From the NCBI RefSeq assembly GCF_900010725.2, contig NZ_LR734877.1:474501-538500 (forward strand): a stretch of DNA of 64,000 bases. Reading direction: 5' to 3'. The translations under genes were made by a program, and so were the position numbers. The notes beneath the pieces were generated by a model. It did no database searches. It saw only the letters and a list, made by a program, of their open reading frames with translations, and had not been told where the DNA came from. The stretch comes from Planktothrix serta PCC 8927. GTDB taxonomy: Bacteria; Cyanobacteriota; Cyanobacteriia; Cyanobacteriales; Microcoleaceae. Position 1 is the first letter of the stretch. The number at the start of each line of letters is the position of its first letter. Below are positions 25,391-35,143 of the stretch, piece by piece.

Positions 25391-25580
25391 GGTGCGTGCG
25401 CGGAGCTTACACACCCTACGGTTTGGTTGGTGCGTGCGCGGAGCTTACACACCCTACGGTTTGGTTGGTGCGTGCGCGGAGCTTACGCACCCTACGGTTT
25501 GGTTGGTGCGTGCGCGGAGCTTACGCACCCTACGGTTTGGTTGGTGCGTGCGCGGAGCTTACGCACCCTACGGTTTGATG
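25391..25580. repeat. 38-bp tandem repeat, five copies
   Basis: Units start at 25391, 25429, 25467, 25505 and 25543, each beginning GGTGCGTGCGCGGAGCTTAC. The first two copies have ACACACC where the last three have ACGCACC; the latter can pair with GGTGCGT at the unit start to make a hairpin. The fifth copy runs into the gyrase-type gene and supplies its stop codon. Confidence 0.95.
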
Positions 25581-28117
25581 GAGATAATTTTTTCATCGGG
25601 TTTGAGTTTAAAAAGGCGATCGCCTGTACCATCTTTGGGTGAGAGATGAATTTCATCTGTGGGAATATGAACAATGCGATTTTCACTGGTTAAGAGATGA
25701 ACTTGTTTATGGGGTTTAGCAGGTGCAATTCCTACTAAGATATCATTCGGGGATTTAAAATTCAGCATGGAAATTCCTATTCCGCCTCGGTTACTACTGC
25801 GAATATGTTCCATCGCAATCCGTTTAATATAACCTTGTTCTGTCACTAATAATAAACTGCCTTTTGGCGATAGGGTAACACACCCGATTAAATGTTCTTT
25901 TTGTCGTAACCGGGTGGCTTGAGAACCCTGGGCGGCTTTCCCCATCGGGGGGAGTTGTTCATCATTAATATCAAGGCGTAATATTCGCCCTCCAGAGGTG
26001 GCTATTACCACTTTTTCATCGGGTTTTGAGAGGGTAGCAAAACATAATTCATCATCGTCTTTTAGTTTAACAACGGTACTGCCTCGATTGGTTAATTCAG
26101 CTAATTCTGTTAAGGCTAAACGTTTGATTTTCCCTTGTTGAGTCAGGGTAATTAAATCAGTTTTATCGGGGAAAGCCGATAATAAAAATTGAGCGATAAT
26201 TAAGTCGTGGAGATTAACCGATATATCCTTAGAAGCGGAAGGGGATAATAATGTAATAATCGGTTTACCTTTAGAACGATTAGAACCCATGGGAATATCC
26301 GCTACACTGAGGGGATAGGCTTTTCCGGTTCGCAAAATCATCACTAGATTTTGACGGGTGCGAGTGGCATAAGTTTGAGTGGTAAAATCATCCGTTTCTT
26401 CAATATTAATAGCCGTAGAACTTTCACTATGATTACGTTTAGAATCGTTGGTTTTGGGAGAAACTCGGCGAATATAACCCCGATGGGTGACTTCGACAAC
26501 AGTTTCTTCATCAACCGGAGGTAAGGGTTGTAATAAATCAGGGAGTGAGGATACTTCTAAGGCTTTTTCTGTAGATTTTTTAGAGGTTTTATCCTCAGTT
26601 TCAATAGCATTCTGACTCTGAGGATAAATGATCCGAGTCCGTCGTTGATCCCCATATTTTCGCTTGAGCGATCGCAATTCTTTTTTCAAGGATTTCAACA
26701 GTTCAGGACGTTCATTTAATAACCGTCTCAACTGTTCAATTTGAGTTGTTAATTGCTTAAATTCATCTTGTAATTTTTGCCGTTCTAACCCCGTTAATCG
26801 ACGCATGGGCATTGATAAAATCGCATCAGATTGAGTATCACTAAAGCCTAATTGATCTTCTAAGGTTAATTTTGCCGTAGAACCATCGGGAGCATTTCTG
26901 AGAATTTCAATCACATTATCTAAATTTTCTAAAGCAATTAATAACCCTTCAACTAAATGACATCTGTGTTCAGCAGCTTCTAATTCATGGCGAAATTGAC
27001 GAGTTAAGGTTTGTTCCCGAAATGTCAGGAATTCTTGCAGAATTTGTTTTAAACTTAATTGTCGGGGTTGACCATTAACAATCGCCAGAAAAATTGCCCC
27101 GAATTTCGTCATTAATTCCGTTTGTTGATAGAGATGATGTAAAACCACTTCGGGAGAAAATTCGCGTTTCAATTCAATCACAACGCGAATCCCTTCTCGA
27201 TCGCTTTCATCCCGAATATCAGAAATCCCGTCTAATTTTCCAGCATTGACTAACCCGGCAATTTTCTCAATCCAACTGGCTTTATTGACTTGAAACGGTA
27301 ATTCCGTAACAATAATTGCGGTTTTAGTCCGGCGTTTTTGGGCGGTCGGAACTTCTTCAACTTTTGCCACCCCCCGCACCACAATACTGCCTTTTCCTTG
27401 GGTATAAGCTTCCCCAATTCCTTCTGTACTAATAATTTCCCCCCCAGTGGGAAAATCCGGGGCGGGAATCAATTCCATTATTTGTTGATCGGATAATTCA
27501 GGACGATCAATTAAGGCAATTAATCCATCAACCACTTCCCCCAAATTATGAGGAGGAATATTTGTCGCCATCCCAACCGCAATTCCTGAAGATCCATTTA
27601 ACAATAAAAAGGGAAGTTGGGCGGGTAAAACCGTTGGTTCTTGTTGAGAATTATCGAAATTACTAATAAAATTAACCGTTGCTTCCCCAACTTGAGACAG
27701 TAACCCTTCATGACCAATAGAAGCAAGACGGGTTTCGGTGTAACGCATGGCCGCCGGGGGGTCATTATCCACAGACCCAAAATTTCCATGACCCGCTAAC
27801 AACGGATAACGACTAGAAAACTCTTGAACCAGTCGCACCAAAGCATCATAAACCGATTGATCGCCGTGGGGGTGATATTTTCCCAGCACATCCCCAACCA
27901 CCCGCGCACATTTGCGGTAGGGACGATCAGGGGTTAACCCTAATTCGTGCATCGCATACATAATGCGACGATGAACGGGTTTCAGCCCATCGCGGACATC
28001 TGGTAACGCCCGTCCAACGATCACACTCATGGCGTATTCGAGGTAGGACTGTTGCATCTCAGTATGCAGCGATGTTGCGATCACTTGCCCAGAAAAGAGG
28101 TTTAACTGTTTAGCCAT
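25568..28117 (-). CDS. gyrA: DNA gyrase / topoisomerase IV subunit A
   Basis: 849 residues. The breakage-reunion domain has the catalytic tyrosine Y126 in [10 protein letters not shown], with [12 protein letters not shown] and [16 protein letters not shown] before it. The C-terminal beta-pinwheel contains repeated blades, but a canonical GyrA box (QRRGGKG) is not seen; the nearest segment is [12 protein letters not shown]. Cyanobacteria carry two A-type proteins, and the [10 protein letters not shown] start matches the second type, so it may act as a ParC-like topoisomerase IV subunit instead of a true gyrase. A low-complexity stretch near 520-590 is an insertion between domains. The last codons and TAG stop lie in a 38-bp tandem repeat. 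Confidence 0.9.
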   Translation of the reverse strand: MAKQLNLFSGQVIATSLHTEMQQSYLEYAMSVIVGRALPDVRDGLKPVHRRIMYAMHELGLTPDRPYRKCARVVGDVLGKYHPHGDQSVYDALVRLVQEFSSRYPLLAGHGNFGSVDNDPPAAMRYTETRLASIGHEGLLSQVGEATVNFISNFDNSQQEPTVLPAQLPFLLLNGSSGIAVGMATNIPPHNLGEVVDGLIALIDRPELSDQQIMELIPAPDFPTGGEIISTEGIGEAYTQGKGSIVVRGVAKVEEVPTAQKRRTKTAIIVTELPFQVNKASWIEKIAGLVNAGKLDGISDIRDESDREGIRVVIELKREFSPEVVLHHLYQQTELMTKFGAIFLAIVNGQPRQLSLKQILQEFLTFREQTLTRQFRHELEAAEHRCHLVEGLLIALENLDNVIEILRNAPDGSTAKLTLEDQLGFSDTQSDAILSMPMRRLTGLERQKLQDEFKQLTTQIEQLRRLLNERPELLKSLKKELRSLKRKYGDQRRTRIIYPQSQNAIETEDKTSKKSTEKALEVSSLPDLLQPLPPVDEETVVEVTHRGYIRRVSPKTNDSKRNHSESSTAINIEETDDFTTQTYATRTRQNLVMILRTGKAYPLSVADIPMGSNRSKGKPIITLLSPSASKDISVNLHDLIIAQFLLSAFPDKTDLITLTQQGKIKRLALTELAELTNRGSTVVKLKDDDELCFATLSKPDEKVVIATSGGRILRLDINDEQLPPMGKAAQGSQATRLRQKEHLIGCVTLSPKGSLLLVTEQGYIKRIAMEHIRSSNRGGIGISMLNFKSPNDILVGIAPAKPHKQVHLLTSENRIVHIPTDEIHLSPKDGTGDRLFKLKPDEKIISIKP

Positions 28118-28313
28118 GAGTTTAGGTGAGTCTACAGCGATAGGGTTCTGATCTTAGATTATGTCCTGAGAAGGTATTTCCATCACACCCCTCTAACAAG
28201 GGTCTACTGATCTCCTTGCTGTTTTGAGGATAGCTAATTGCGTTCAATTTGACCAAAAAAATGGTTATAGCAGAAGTAGATTCGTCCTATCGCGCTTTTC
28301 GGATGCTGCTACC

Positions 28314-29156
28314 TTAAACAGTTGGAACATAGAGTTTGGGAAAGTAGCGTTCAACAACATCAGTAGGAAATCCTAAGCGGACAGCACCCTTGGGAGTATC
28401 TGAAACTAAAAGACCCACCTCAACTAATTTCTTGAGCACTGTTCTAGCTTGTCGCTCTTTGTAGCCTGTGATTGTAGCAGCTTGACCCCGCTCAAAAGAA
28501 CCAGAATACAGGGCTTCCTTCAGTAAAGGAAAAGAACCTTTAAGTAACCGTCCGGCTCGAATTTCCTCCTCAACATAGAGTTCAATGCGATTTAAGAGTT
28601 GGGAGGGTTCTAGTAGTGACTGCATGAATGTCACTTGGTCGATACAAGTTTCTAAAAAGAACTGACAAAACTTCTGCAAACCTGCCGCCGTTAAATTTCC
28701 ACGACCGTCTAAATCGTTCCATCGTTGCTTGTCGGCTGCCATCAATAAATCCCGATATAAATTAGCATTTCTGGCTAAACCACGAGAAACAGACCATAAA
28801 CTACTGCCTACCCCAATTTGCCTTAAGAAAGCATGAGAAAACAGCCGTGTCACGCGACCATTGCCATCAAAGAAAGGATGAATCCAAAGCAGCCGATGAT
28901 GAGAAGCAGCCACAGCAATGACTTGCTCAATTAAAGATAAACGTTTGGGATTATAGGCTTCTTCAAAACGCCGTAAAAAACGTGGAATTGCTGGAGCGCT
29001 AATCGGAACGTGATAACCAACACTCACATCCCCAGTCCGTAATTCTCCGGGTTTGACTTCAACACGTTTATTTCCTTGGGGGTCTTCAATATAGAGTAAG
29101 TCAGAAGAAAGTCGTTGACAAAACTCACTCGGTGAAACTAGACATTTTGCCGTTTT
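28314..29156 (-). pseudogene. Fic-family protein, 5'-truncated
   Basis: The frame is open from 29156, with no normal start, to the stop at 28314. The first usable codon is a GTG at 29027, giving 237 residues. The Fic active site HPFFDGNGRVTR is intact, and upstream in-frame sequence still reads FCQRLSSDLLYIEDPQGNK then VKPGELRTGDVSVGY, which belongs to the normal Fic N-terminal region. So about 100 or more residues, including any N-terminal inhibitory helix, have been lost, and 29157-29159 is a stop. A C-terminal winged-helix part (TITGYKERQARTVLKKLVEV) remains. Fic proteins transfer AMP to target proteins. The gene is probably dead, unless the GTG start yields a deregulated short form. Confidence 0.7.
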
Positions 29157-29159
29157 CTA

Positions 29160-29493
29160 AAACCCTGTGTATTGATTATAAGCTATAGCTTTCAAGTTTC
29201 ACACATACAGATTTTTGCCGATGTTTTTGCCGATAAACCCGCGCGCAGAGAACTCTTTTCCTGCGCTGTTCCCTGCTATATAAGCCATTTTGATCTAAGT
29301 TCAGGCTGGTTTCTCAACAAAATTCAGCATTTTCTCGGTGTTTTTTCAGGGAAAAGTCCTTTACTCTAAGATCAGACTCATACTGAATCTGCTGTCAACT
29401 TAACCGGGAAAACGGTTGAACAACGGCGTTGATCCCTCTAGCCTCTGGCTTTTTCTATCGCGCTGCTCTTGTCAACCCGTTGAATGGGCATGG
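29160..29493. other. Intergenic region without recognised gene
   Basis: Short frames here (for example 29172-29369) look non-coding. The right end carries the putative promoter of the small RNA described next. Confidence 0.4.
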
Positions 29494-29505
29494 TATGATA
29501 ACACC

Positions 29506-29590
29506 TCGGTACTGGAGAGAGTATCCAATGGGAGACTCAAGTAAACAACCCACCCCTCAATCGGAGTATCGATGATCGTGGGGGCTTTTT
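29506..29590 (+). ncRNA. Candidate small RNA with its own terminator
   Basis: A TTGTCA (29469-29474) and TATGAT (29494-29499) pair, 19 bases apart, precedes about 85 bases that contain no ORF. The predicted RNA folds into a 5' hairpin (GGTACT with AGTATCC, one bulged base) and a strong 3' hairpin from 29549 to 29585 (CCCAC with GTGGG outside, TCA-TCG with CGATGA inside), followed by five Ts. This is the layout of a free-standing bacterial sRNA. It matches no RNA family I can recall by sequence. Confidence 0.45.
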
Positions 29591-29798
29591 AAACGGCCTA
29601 GTTTACCAGACTCAGTAACATTACCCCAGAAATGGGAAAGCCAGAAATGTCAAATTTTGTATTTGTTATCAATACAAATACTGCAACCCTATTTATACAA
29701 ACGATGGTTATTTCTACTCAGTATAAACCTCGCCCCCCTTTTTCTCTCACCACTAATCTGAGTGTAGGTAATTCGGGAGTTTCCAAGGAGGAAAAAAG

Positions 29799-30200
29799 AT
29801 GAAGACTGTTCTGATTGTAGAAGACGATCAAGTTAATGCTCGTGTTTTTTCAAAAATATTGACAAAACGGGGTGGATTAGCCGTTAAACATACGGAAAAT
29901 GTGGAAGAAGTGATGGAAATCGCTCGCACGAGGGAGGCGGACTTAATTTTAATGGATGTTTCCCTAGCACGCAGTGTCTATCAAGGGAAAGCAGTGGATG
30001 GTATTAAAATTACACAACTGCTCAAAGCTGACCCCCAAACCGCCAAACTTCCGATTATTTTGGTAACGGCTCATGCTATGGCCGGAGATCGAGAAGATTT
30101 TCTCGCTCAAAGTGGTGCCGATGACTATATCTCTAAACCCGTGATTGATCATCAAAAGTTCGTGGATAAGATTAAATCTTTGTTACCACCAGAGGAGTAG
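29799..30200 (+). CDS. Single-domain response regulator (CheY/DivK-like)
   Basis: 133 residues, one receiver domain and nothing else. The acidic pocket is in VLIVEDDQ, the phosphoacceptor Asp in DLILMDVSL, the conserved Thr in IILVTAHAM and the Lys in YISKPV. GGAGGAAAAAAG precedes the ATG, an excellent ribosome site. Without an output domain it should relay phosphate or bind a partner. No kinase is directly adjacent, although several signalling genes follow on the other strand. Confidence 0.9.
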   Translation: MKTVLIVEDDQVNARVFSKILTKRGGLAVKHTENVEEVMEIARTREADLILMDVSLARSVYQGKAVDGIKITQLLKADPQTAKLPIILVTAHAMAGDREDFLAQSGADDYISKPVIDHQKFVDKIKSLLPPEE

Positions 30201-30305
30201 ACTGCAAGAGGGAAACTGGGGAATGGAATTGAGAATAGACTCATCTTTTTTTTCAGTACCTCCCCCTTGCAGGGCGAACGGCTTGAGATCATTCTGAAGT
30301 AGAGA

Positions 30306-31178
30306 CTAGGGAGATGCGGGTTGAGCATCTTTGACTTTGACTAAGGTTTCTTGGATTTGAGGAGTCGCCAGGAATTTTTTTGTATCGTTGAGTAAGCGAT
30401 CGCCCCAAAGATTTTCCTTGAGATATTCAAAATCCGCATAACGGCTATCGAGACTTAAAGCCATTGTTCCCAGAGAGAGGGCTTCTTTGGTTTGACCTTT
30501 TGTATACAGGGCAACGGCTAAGGCTAAAATTGGTTCGGCGGCTTTGGGATCAATGGTGATCGCTTGTCGCCACTTAGCGATAGCGGTGTCGATTTCTCCC
30601 TGTTCATACTTGACTAACCCGACATTATTAATCGCTGGCCAAAGATTTTTTTCTTGAGCAAAGGCTTTCTCGTATTGCAAAATTGCCTGCTCAAACCGCC
30701 CTAATTTATAATAGGCATTTCCTAAATCAAATAAGGCCCCCGGAACATTGGGGTCAGTTTTTAAACCCGCTTCCAGAAATTGAATTGATTTTTGATAGTT
30801 CCCTTTTTTGAAGTAAGCTTCTCCCAAAATAAACTGAACTCCCGCTTCCTTCGGAGCTAAGTTACTGGCTTTTTCAAGTAACTCAATGCCTTTATCGAGG
30901 TCTTCCAATTGCAGGTATAAACTACCTAATAACGCCCAAGCTTGGTAATTTTCCGGCGCCAGTTGAGTTGCGAGTTCGGCTCTGGGTAAAGCCAGTTGAT
31001 ATTGTTGAAATCGTGTTAACTGAGCCGCTTCTTCCAGCAACCCTAATCCGGTTTGTTCAAGTTGTTCCGAGTCCAGTGGAGGCGTATAGGGAACTAAAGC
31101 TTGCCCCATCGCCGATTGAGCGACATTCCACAAACTGAGCGTGACGACAACGGTTAGAATCAGAGTTCGATTTGGCAC
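30306..31178 (-). CDS. Exported TPR-repeat protein
   Basis: 290 residues from a GTG at 31178. A signal peptide (MPNRTLILTVVVTLSLWNVA, cleavage likely after AMG or nearby) is followed by about five tetratricopeptide repeats (AWALLGSLYLQLEDLDKGIE, VQFILGEAYFKKGNYQKSIQ, ALFDLGNAYYKLGRFEQAIL, and so on). It probably acts as a periplasmic or thylakoid-lumen scaffold. No partner is evident in the neighbouring genes. Confidence 0.85.
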   Translation of the reverse strand: MPNRTLILTVVVTLSLWNVAQSAMGQALVPYTPPLDSEQLEQTGLGLLEEAAQLTRFQQYQLALPRAELATQLAPENYQAWALLGSLYLQLEDLDKGIELLEKASNLAPKEAGVQFILGEAYFKKGNYQKSIQFLEAGLKTDPNVPGALFDLGNAYYKLGRFEQAILQYEKAFAQEKNLWPAINNVGLVKYEQGEIDTAIAKWRQAITIDPKAAEPILALAVALYTKGQTKEALSLGTMALSLDSRYADFEYLKENLWGDRLLNDTKKFLATPQIQETLVKVKDAQPASP

Positions 31179-31363
31179 AGTAAAAGCCTTAATGCAATGC
31201 GTTAAACTCAGTTAATCTATCATTAAATTAACTCGTGTGCAAAACTTCCTTTCAGCCGGCGCCTTAATTATATCGTGCTTGTTAAGCATACCCCCCCTAT
31301 CCTGTGCTGTTTTCAGGGGATAGCAATGTCAAGAACCAAGCTCAAGATAGGGAACGAAAAAAA

Positions 31364-32833
31364 TTAAATACTCGACTGTTTTACGATTTGAATTGCCTTT
31401 CTGCGAACTTCTAAAATTTGACCAATCTCACGGGCAAAACTCGGTTGTCGTTCAATCATTTGATTAACAACACTCGAAGAAATAATCATCACTTCTAAAT
31501 CTTCAATAGCCGTTACTGATACTGTACTGGGTTCACCAGAAAATAGCGCCATTTCCCCAAAAAATTCCCCTCCTTTGAGGGATAAAACCTCATGTTCAGT
31601 CCCCCACTCATCGGTGGTTGTTAATAGGGCCTGTCCTGAAACGATGATATAGAGATCGTTGCTGGGATAGCCTTGCTGAATCACTTTTTCTCCTGTGCCA
31701 AAATGGTGAAGCGTCACCTCCTGGGAAAGGGTATCTAGGTTAGTTTGTTCTTTTTTCAGGGGGACAAATACCGGACTGGATTGCCAAGCTTCAGCAAATT
31801 TTTTAGAGGTATCTTCTGATCGAGAATTAGACCGTCGAACATGATAAACAGTCCGAATTGGGAAGGGTATGGTTAGATTATTTCGTTGGGCTGCATACCA
31901 GATGCGAGTCATAAAGCGATCGCGAATTTTCTCTAATTCACTATAGTTTTCAATAAAAAATTTTACCTCATAAGTAACACTAGAATCATCGTAGGAGAGG
32001 GTAAAAATCTGCGGTTCTGGTTCCTTAATAATGCCCTGAGTTGATAGGGCGGTACTTTTTAAAACTTGTTTGGCTAAATTAGGCGGATCACTATAGGAAA
32101 ACCCAATTTCAATCCGTTCTGCATAAAGACTTAAGGGTTGACTAAAATTATGAATAGTTTCCCCACTAATCACTTTATGGGGAATAACAATCATTTCTCG
32201 ATCAAAGGTTTGCAGGCGAACTGCACGCCAGTTAATATCAATAACTTGTCCGATAGTATCTCCGACTTTTAACCAATCTCCAACGGTAAAGGGACGTTCA
32301 AATAGCAGTGCAATTCCTGACATCACGCTCCCTAATGTATCTTGAAGGGCTAAACCAATGACGATGGAACTAATGCCAAGGGCTGTGACTAAACCAGCCA
32401 AATCTGCATTCCAAACTGTTGCTAAAACAATTCCTGTTCCTAATAAAATTAAAAAGAGTCGTGAAAGATCAACTAATAGTTTAGGAAATCTTGCGCGCCA
32501 AGTATTAGCTTCCGCTTCTTCAAATAAGATAACATTCAACAGAGATAGGGCAGCATGAATTATGCAAAACCAGAGTAAGGTTTCAACTGTTTTGATTAAG
32601 TTACTATTCGGATCAAGTTGGATAACATACTGCATAAATAACATCAATACAAGCACGGGTAAAACCCAATTCCGAACCACTTGTAATGTTGCTGCGAGGG
32701 GTTTATCGCGTCTTTTTAGTCGATGAATGATTTCACCTAAAATAATAATTAGAGAAGGAAAACCCACCACCAGGACGATTGACCAAATCAATAAATTGTT
32801 TTGAATTGTTGGATTATTAATCGCAGGATTCAT
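31364..32833 (-). CDS. MscS-family channel with C-terminal cyclic-nucleotide-binding-type domain
   Basis: 489 residues. Four or five membrane helices come first, with the pore-lining GLVTALGISSIVIGLALQDT. The MscS beta-domain follows (RPFTVGDWLKVGDTIGQVID), and then a cNMP-type domain (about 365-480; GEKVIQQGYPSNDLYIIVSG and GGEFFGEMALFSGEP). The phosphate-binding cassette keeps its Glu but has Ser where the usual Arg stands (GEPSTVSV). It starts 8 bases after the cyclase gene ends, so both are one transcription unit. This suggests a channel regulated by the cyclase product, but the missing Arg weakens direct nucleotide binding. Confidence 0.87.
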   Translation of the reverse strand: MNPAINNPTIQNNLLIWSIVLVVGFPSLIIILGEIIHRLKRRDKPLAATLQVVRNWVLPVLVLMLFMQYVIQLDPNSNLIKTVETLLWFCIIHAALSLLNVILFEEAEANTWRARFPKLLVDLSRLFLILLGTGIVLATVWNADLAGLVTALGISSIVIGLALQDTLGSVMSGIALLFERPFTVGDWLKVGDTIGQVIDINWRAVRLQTFDREMIVIPHKVISGETIHNFSQPLSLYAERIEIGFSYSDPPNLAKQVLKSTALSTQGIIKEPEPQIFTLSYDDSSVTYEVKFFIENYSELEKIRDRFMTRIWYAAQRNNLTIPFPIRTVYHVRRSNSRSEDTSKKFAEAWQSSPVFVPLKKEQTNLDTLSQEVTLHHFGTGEKVIQQGYPSNDLYIIVSGQALLTTTDEWGTEHEVLSLKGGEFFGEMALFSGEPSTVSVTAIEDLEVMIISSSVVNQMIERQPSFAREIGQILEVRRKAIQIVKQSSI

Positions 32834-32841
32834 AAAATTTT

Positions 32842-34968
32842 TTAACCCTCAATTGGTGAACGTATACTTTTTAAGAGCCACCCATTTAACTGGGGTTTAG
32901 TATTGGCTTCTTTCTCCGGTATGGGTTCAAAGTGATAGAGATCTTGCAGACGACGATAAACGGTTTGAGAAACTAAAACTCCTCCGGGGGGACAGGCATT
33001 TTTGAGGGCAGTAGTCAGGTTAATTGTATCGCCCCAAACATCAAAAATACAGCGATTTCGACCGACTATTCCGGCAACAATATCACCGGAGTTAATGCCG
33101 ATGGAAATATTCAGGGGTAATCCCCGTTCATGACTAAATCGACGCACAATCATCAGCATTTCTAAGGCAACATCAATGGCTCGTTTATCTTGATCCAAAT
33201 AAGGAACAGAAAGCCCACAAACGGCTAGGTAACTATCTCCAATTGTTTTAATTTTTTCCATGCCATAGTGTTCGGCAACTTCATCAAAAGCTGTGACTAA
33301 ATTATTCAAAATAGCAACGGATTCATAGGCACTTAGGGTATTAGATAATTTAGAAAATCCGGTTAAATCTGAAAACAAAACAGCAACATTAGATAGATCT
33401 TCAGCTAGGTCTTTTTCTCCCCGTTGAAACCGTTTTGCTACTGAGGTTGGAAAAACACTTAAAAGCAATTTTTCATTGTCCCGATTTTTTTGTTCTACCA
33501 GTAAGGTTTGAGTATGGAGACTGCGGACAATTTCATTAAAAGATTTGGCGAGTTCGCCAAATTCATCTTCTGTTTCTAAAGGAACAATTGCATCCAGTTT
33601 TCCGGCCGCTACTTGGCGTGTTCCCTTAATCAGTTGATTAATGGGTTTAACAAATAAATTAGCTAAGATCATGGCGATTAATGTCACCAATAACATCAGT
33701 AATGTCGCTGAGATTAGGATTTGATTCCGAAAGGAATAAATGGGAGCATAAGCTTCCGATAGATCGATTTCCGCAAGAATTACCCAGTCTAATCCATCAA
33801 AGCGAAGGGGTGCAAAGGAACTTAAAACGGGAATATTACGATAATCTCTAATAATTCGAGTTCCTTGTTTACCTTTTAAGGCTTCTGAAACCCCAGATGT
33901 TTGCACATATTGTTGTAGAATAGATGTGCCATATTGATTGATTCGGTTGATTTCTGTTTCACTGACTCCTAGCGATCGCAACGTTTTAGCATAGCCTTCT
34001 GGATCTTGCACCAAAAACCGAGAAATCGACCGCATTAAGGTATCTCGTCCGACTAGATAAGTTTCCCCAGTTTTGCCTAAACCATCACTTTCCCAATTGA
34101 GATTACCCGTCATGACATTGTTAATTTCATTAACGGGAAGTTGAAAAGCTAATACTCCAATTAATTCAGATTGATTAAAAATAGGCGCTGCAATAAAAGC
34201 CGCCGGAGCACCATAGGAAGGAGGATAAGCTTGAAAATCAATAATTTTGGCATAGTCCCTGGTTTTAGATTCTCGTATCTGTCTATATAAATGGGCAAGA
34301 TTACTGCTATTATAAGCATCGTTGTCTAAATTAGTTGTAAAGTCGGTTTCTTTAAAGACGGTATAAACAATTGTTCCTTGAGGATCAATTAGGAACATAT
34401 CATAGTAACCAAACTTCTGAATAATTTTACGAAAAATGGGGTGATAGCGAGCGTGAATGCGACTGTATTCGCTATCATCTTGGGAGTGATCTAAGGAATC
34501 TTTTTTTCCAACGGGATGGGAATTATTGGCAATATAATAATATTGGAAATAACGACCCGCGATCGCTTTGGGGAGATAGGATTCTAAAATGGGTAAACCT
34601 GCCTCTGTTTGGGTGAGGCGAGGGAGAAATTCGTCACGGTAGTAAGTTTTTAATTTCTGATCAAAAGCGGGCGGTATATTAGTTGTTTGGAGTTGGGAAT
34701 AAGCGGTAGAAAATTCTTGCATGGCTGCAATGATAGCCGGATCTTCGCTCAAGGTTTGGGTATGATTACGAATATTTTTAAAGTAGGATTCAATTTGGTA
34801 AGCTTTGGAAGCACGAACGCTAGTTAACTGATTAAATACTCGGTGGGTTAGATTGAGTTTCCCACTGCGATATCCTAGATAGGCTGTGATTAAAATTGAA
34901 CAACTGCTGACGGTTAACAGCATGATGATCAGTTTGGATTTGATACTGACAGAGGTGAGCGATCGCAT
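32842..34968 (-). CDS. Membrane class III adenylate cyclase with Cache sensor
   Basis: 708 residues. A first membrane helix (13-33) is followed by a large periplasmic double-Cache-like sensor, a second helix (about 417-437), HAMP (FVKPINQLIKGTRQVAAGKL) and a class III cyclase domain. Metal-binding Asps are in VLFSDLTGF and TIGDSYLA. The Lys in MEKIKTIGDS and Asp in DVWGDTIN fit ATP as substrate. The transition-state Arg of the N-x-x-x-R motif is replaced by Ala (NLTTA). It is followed at 8 bases by an MscS channel gene with a cNMP-type domain. Confidence 0.87.
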   Translation of the reverse strand: MRSLTSVSIKSKLIIMLLTVSSCSILITAYLGYRSGKLNLTHRVFNQLTSVRASKAYQIESYFKNIRNHTQTLSEDPAIIAAMQEFSTAYSQLQTTNIPPAFDQKLKTYYRDEFLPRLTQTEAGLPILESYLPKAIAGRYFQYYYIANNSHPVGKKDSLDHSQDDSEYSRIHARYHPIFRKIIQKFGYYDMFLIDPQGTIVYTVFKETDFTTNLDNDAYNSSNLAHLYRQIRESKTRDYAKIIDFQAYPPSYGAPAAFIAAPIFNQSELIGVLAFQLPVNEINNVMTGNLNWESDGLGKTGETYLVGRDTLMRSISRFLVQDPEGYAKTLRSLGVSETEINRINQYGTSILQQYVQTSGVSEALKGKQGTRIIRDYRNIPVLSSFAPLRFDGLDWVILAEIDLSEAYAPIYSFRNQILISATLLMLLVTLIAMILANLFVKPINQLIKGTRQVAAGKLDAIVPLETEDEFGELAKSFNEIVRSLHTQTLLVEQKNRDNEKLLLSVFPTSVAKRFQRGEKDLAEDLSNVAVLFSDLTGFSKLSNTLSAYESVAILNNLVTAFDEVAEHYGMEKIKTIGDSYLAVCGLSVPYLDQDKRAIDVALEMLMIVRRFSHERGLPLNISIGINSGDIVAGIVGRNRCIFDVWGDTINLTTALKNACPPGGVLVSQTVYRRLQDLYHFEPIPEKEANTKPQLNGWLLKSIRSPIEG

Positions 34969-35070
34969 AATCGAAAAAAATACAGCTTAATTGAAATATA
35001 AACTAATACAATTTAAAATACTGTAGTCTACTAGGCAGATTAACAGTTTATAGCGCTACGCATTATAGTT

Positions 35071-35098
35071 GTAGAGACGTACCATAGCACGTCTCTAC
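35071..35098. repeat. GTAGAGACGT inverted repeat
   Basis: GTAGAGACGT (35071-35080) and ACGTCTCTAC (35089-35098) around an 8-base loop, between the histidine kinase and cyclase genes. It is related to the larger perfect palindrome at 46373-46410, so it belongs to a dispersed palindromic family. Confidence 0.8.
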
Positions 35099-35143
35099 TC
35101 AATCCTTACTGTTCCCAGATCCGATGTTCCCTGCTTAAAAACC

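Noticed and set aside
25383-25649. Three overlapping plus-strand frames with repeated RGAYTPYG or [10 protein letters not shown]
   Set aside because: They arise from the 38-bp tandem repeat, whose length is not a multiple of three, and run into the antisense of the topoisomerase gene.
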